Shown: positions 20,846 through 20,852 of the stretch, piece by piece | How the letters are laid out: the number at the start of each line of letters is the position of its first letter | Numbering within the stretch: the first letter of the stretch is position 1 | IMG/VR virus record: IMGVR_UViG_3300024344_000157 | Coordinates: 1-20,852 of that record | Source of the DNA: a virus | Length of the DNA: 20,852 nt | Direction: 5' to 3' (one strand) | Position numbers and translations under genes: made by a program | Notes under the pieces: model-generated | What the model was told of the DNA's origin: nothing | Database searches by the model: none | What the model saw: only the letters and a program-made list of their open reading frames with translations

Positions 20846-20852
20846 ATGACAT
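20846..20852 (+). CDS. Start of a plus-strand gene, cut by the window edge
   Basis: ATG 20846-20848 follows AAGGA (20833-20837) at a usual RBS distance and lies about 40 nt after a plausible promoter. Only two codons are visible, so nothing can be said of the product. The 229-nt gap before it (20617-20845) holds the divergent promoters and an inverted repeat. Confidence 0.45.

Noticed and set aside
1-20852. tRNA genes, CRISPR arrays, insertion sequences, integrase/attachment sites
   Set aside because: No cloverleaf, no regularly spaced repeats, no transposase or recombinase motif was seen on reading either strand.

Overview
The window is a 20.9-kb piece of a tailed bacteriophage (or prophage) genome of podovirus-like, short-tailed architecture. 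The evidence is a complete packaging, head and neck gene set in canonical order, all on the minus strand: two small HTH packaging proteins, large terminase, portal, internal virion proteins, scaffold, major capsid protein, decoration-like protein, head-tail adaptor, nozzle/stabilisation protein and tail fibre. No tape-measure, sheath or tail-tube genes are present. The DNA is AT-rich, intergenic gaps are short, and several minus-strand genes are joined by TAATG stop/start overlaps. Tail-fibre and neck sequences resemble those of marine SU10/HMO-2011-like podoviruses. That assignment and a marine bacterial host are inferences from sequence style, not from a search.

Layout: minus-strand structural module, 18361 down to 1. 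From its start it holds a 96-aa acidic protein, a terminator (17961-18013), two unknown proteins sharing a 20-residue motif (184 and 257 aa), TerS, a second HTH protein whose gene overlaps terL by 149 nt, TerL, portal and a 69-aa small protein. Next come a 1512-aa internal protein with a kinase-like domain, a 422-aa internal protein, scaffold, MCP, decoration-like protein, adaptor, nozzle and the tail fibre, which runs off the left edge. A near-consensus sigma-70 promoter (18466-18494) precedes the module. A second one (5278-5305) gives the MCP its own promoter, with a perfect inverted repeat at the predicted transcription start.

The divergent intergenic region 18410-18904 separates this module from a short plus-strand operon of small genes (94, 66, 68 and 36 aa; the last is a one-helix membrane protein overlapping its neighbour by ATGA). 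The second and third genes of this operon each follow a copy of the same hairpin, T-tract and RBS cassette. The operon ends at a textbook terminator (19839-19873). The intergenic region also holds a degenerate 63-bp tandem duplication that is open in one frame as a 47-aa Cys-rich membrane-like peptide.

At the right is a moron-like minus-strand unit. It has its own strong sigma-70 promoter (20643-20671), a gene for a 218-aa protein with two cysteine clusters that resembles the phage gp88-type family, and a possible 35-aa downstream ORF that reads through the terminator hairpin. A further plus-strand gene begins at 20846 and leaves the window. No tRNA, CRISPR, integrase, transposase, polymerase or recognisable lysis gene was seen.
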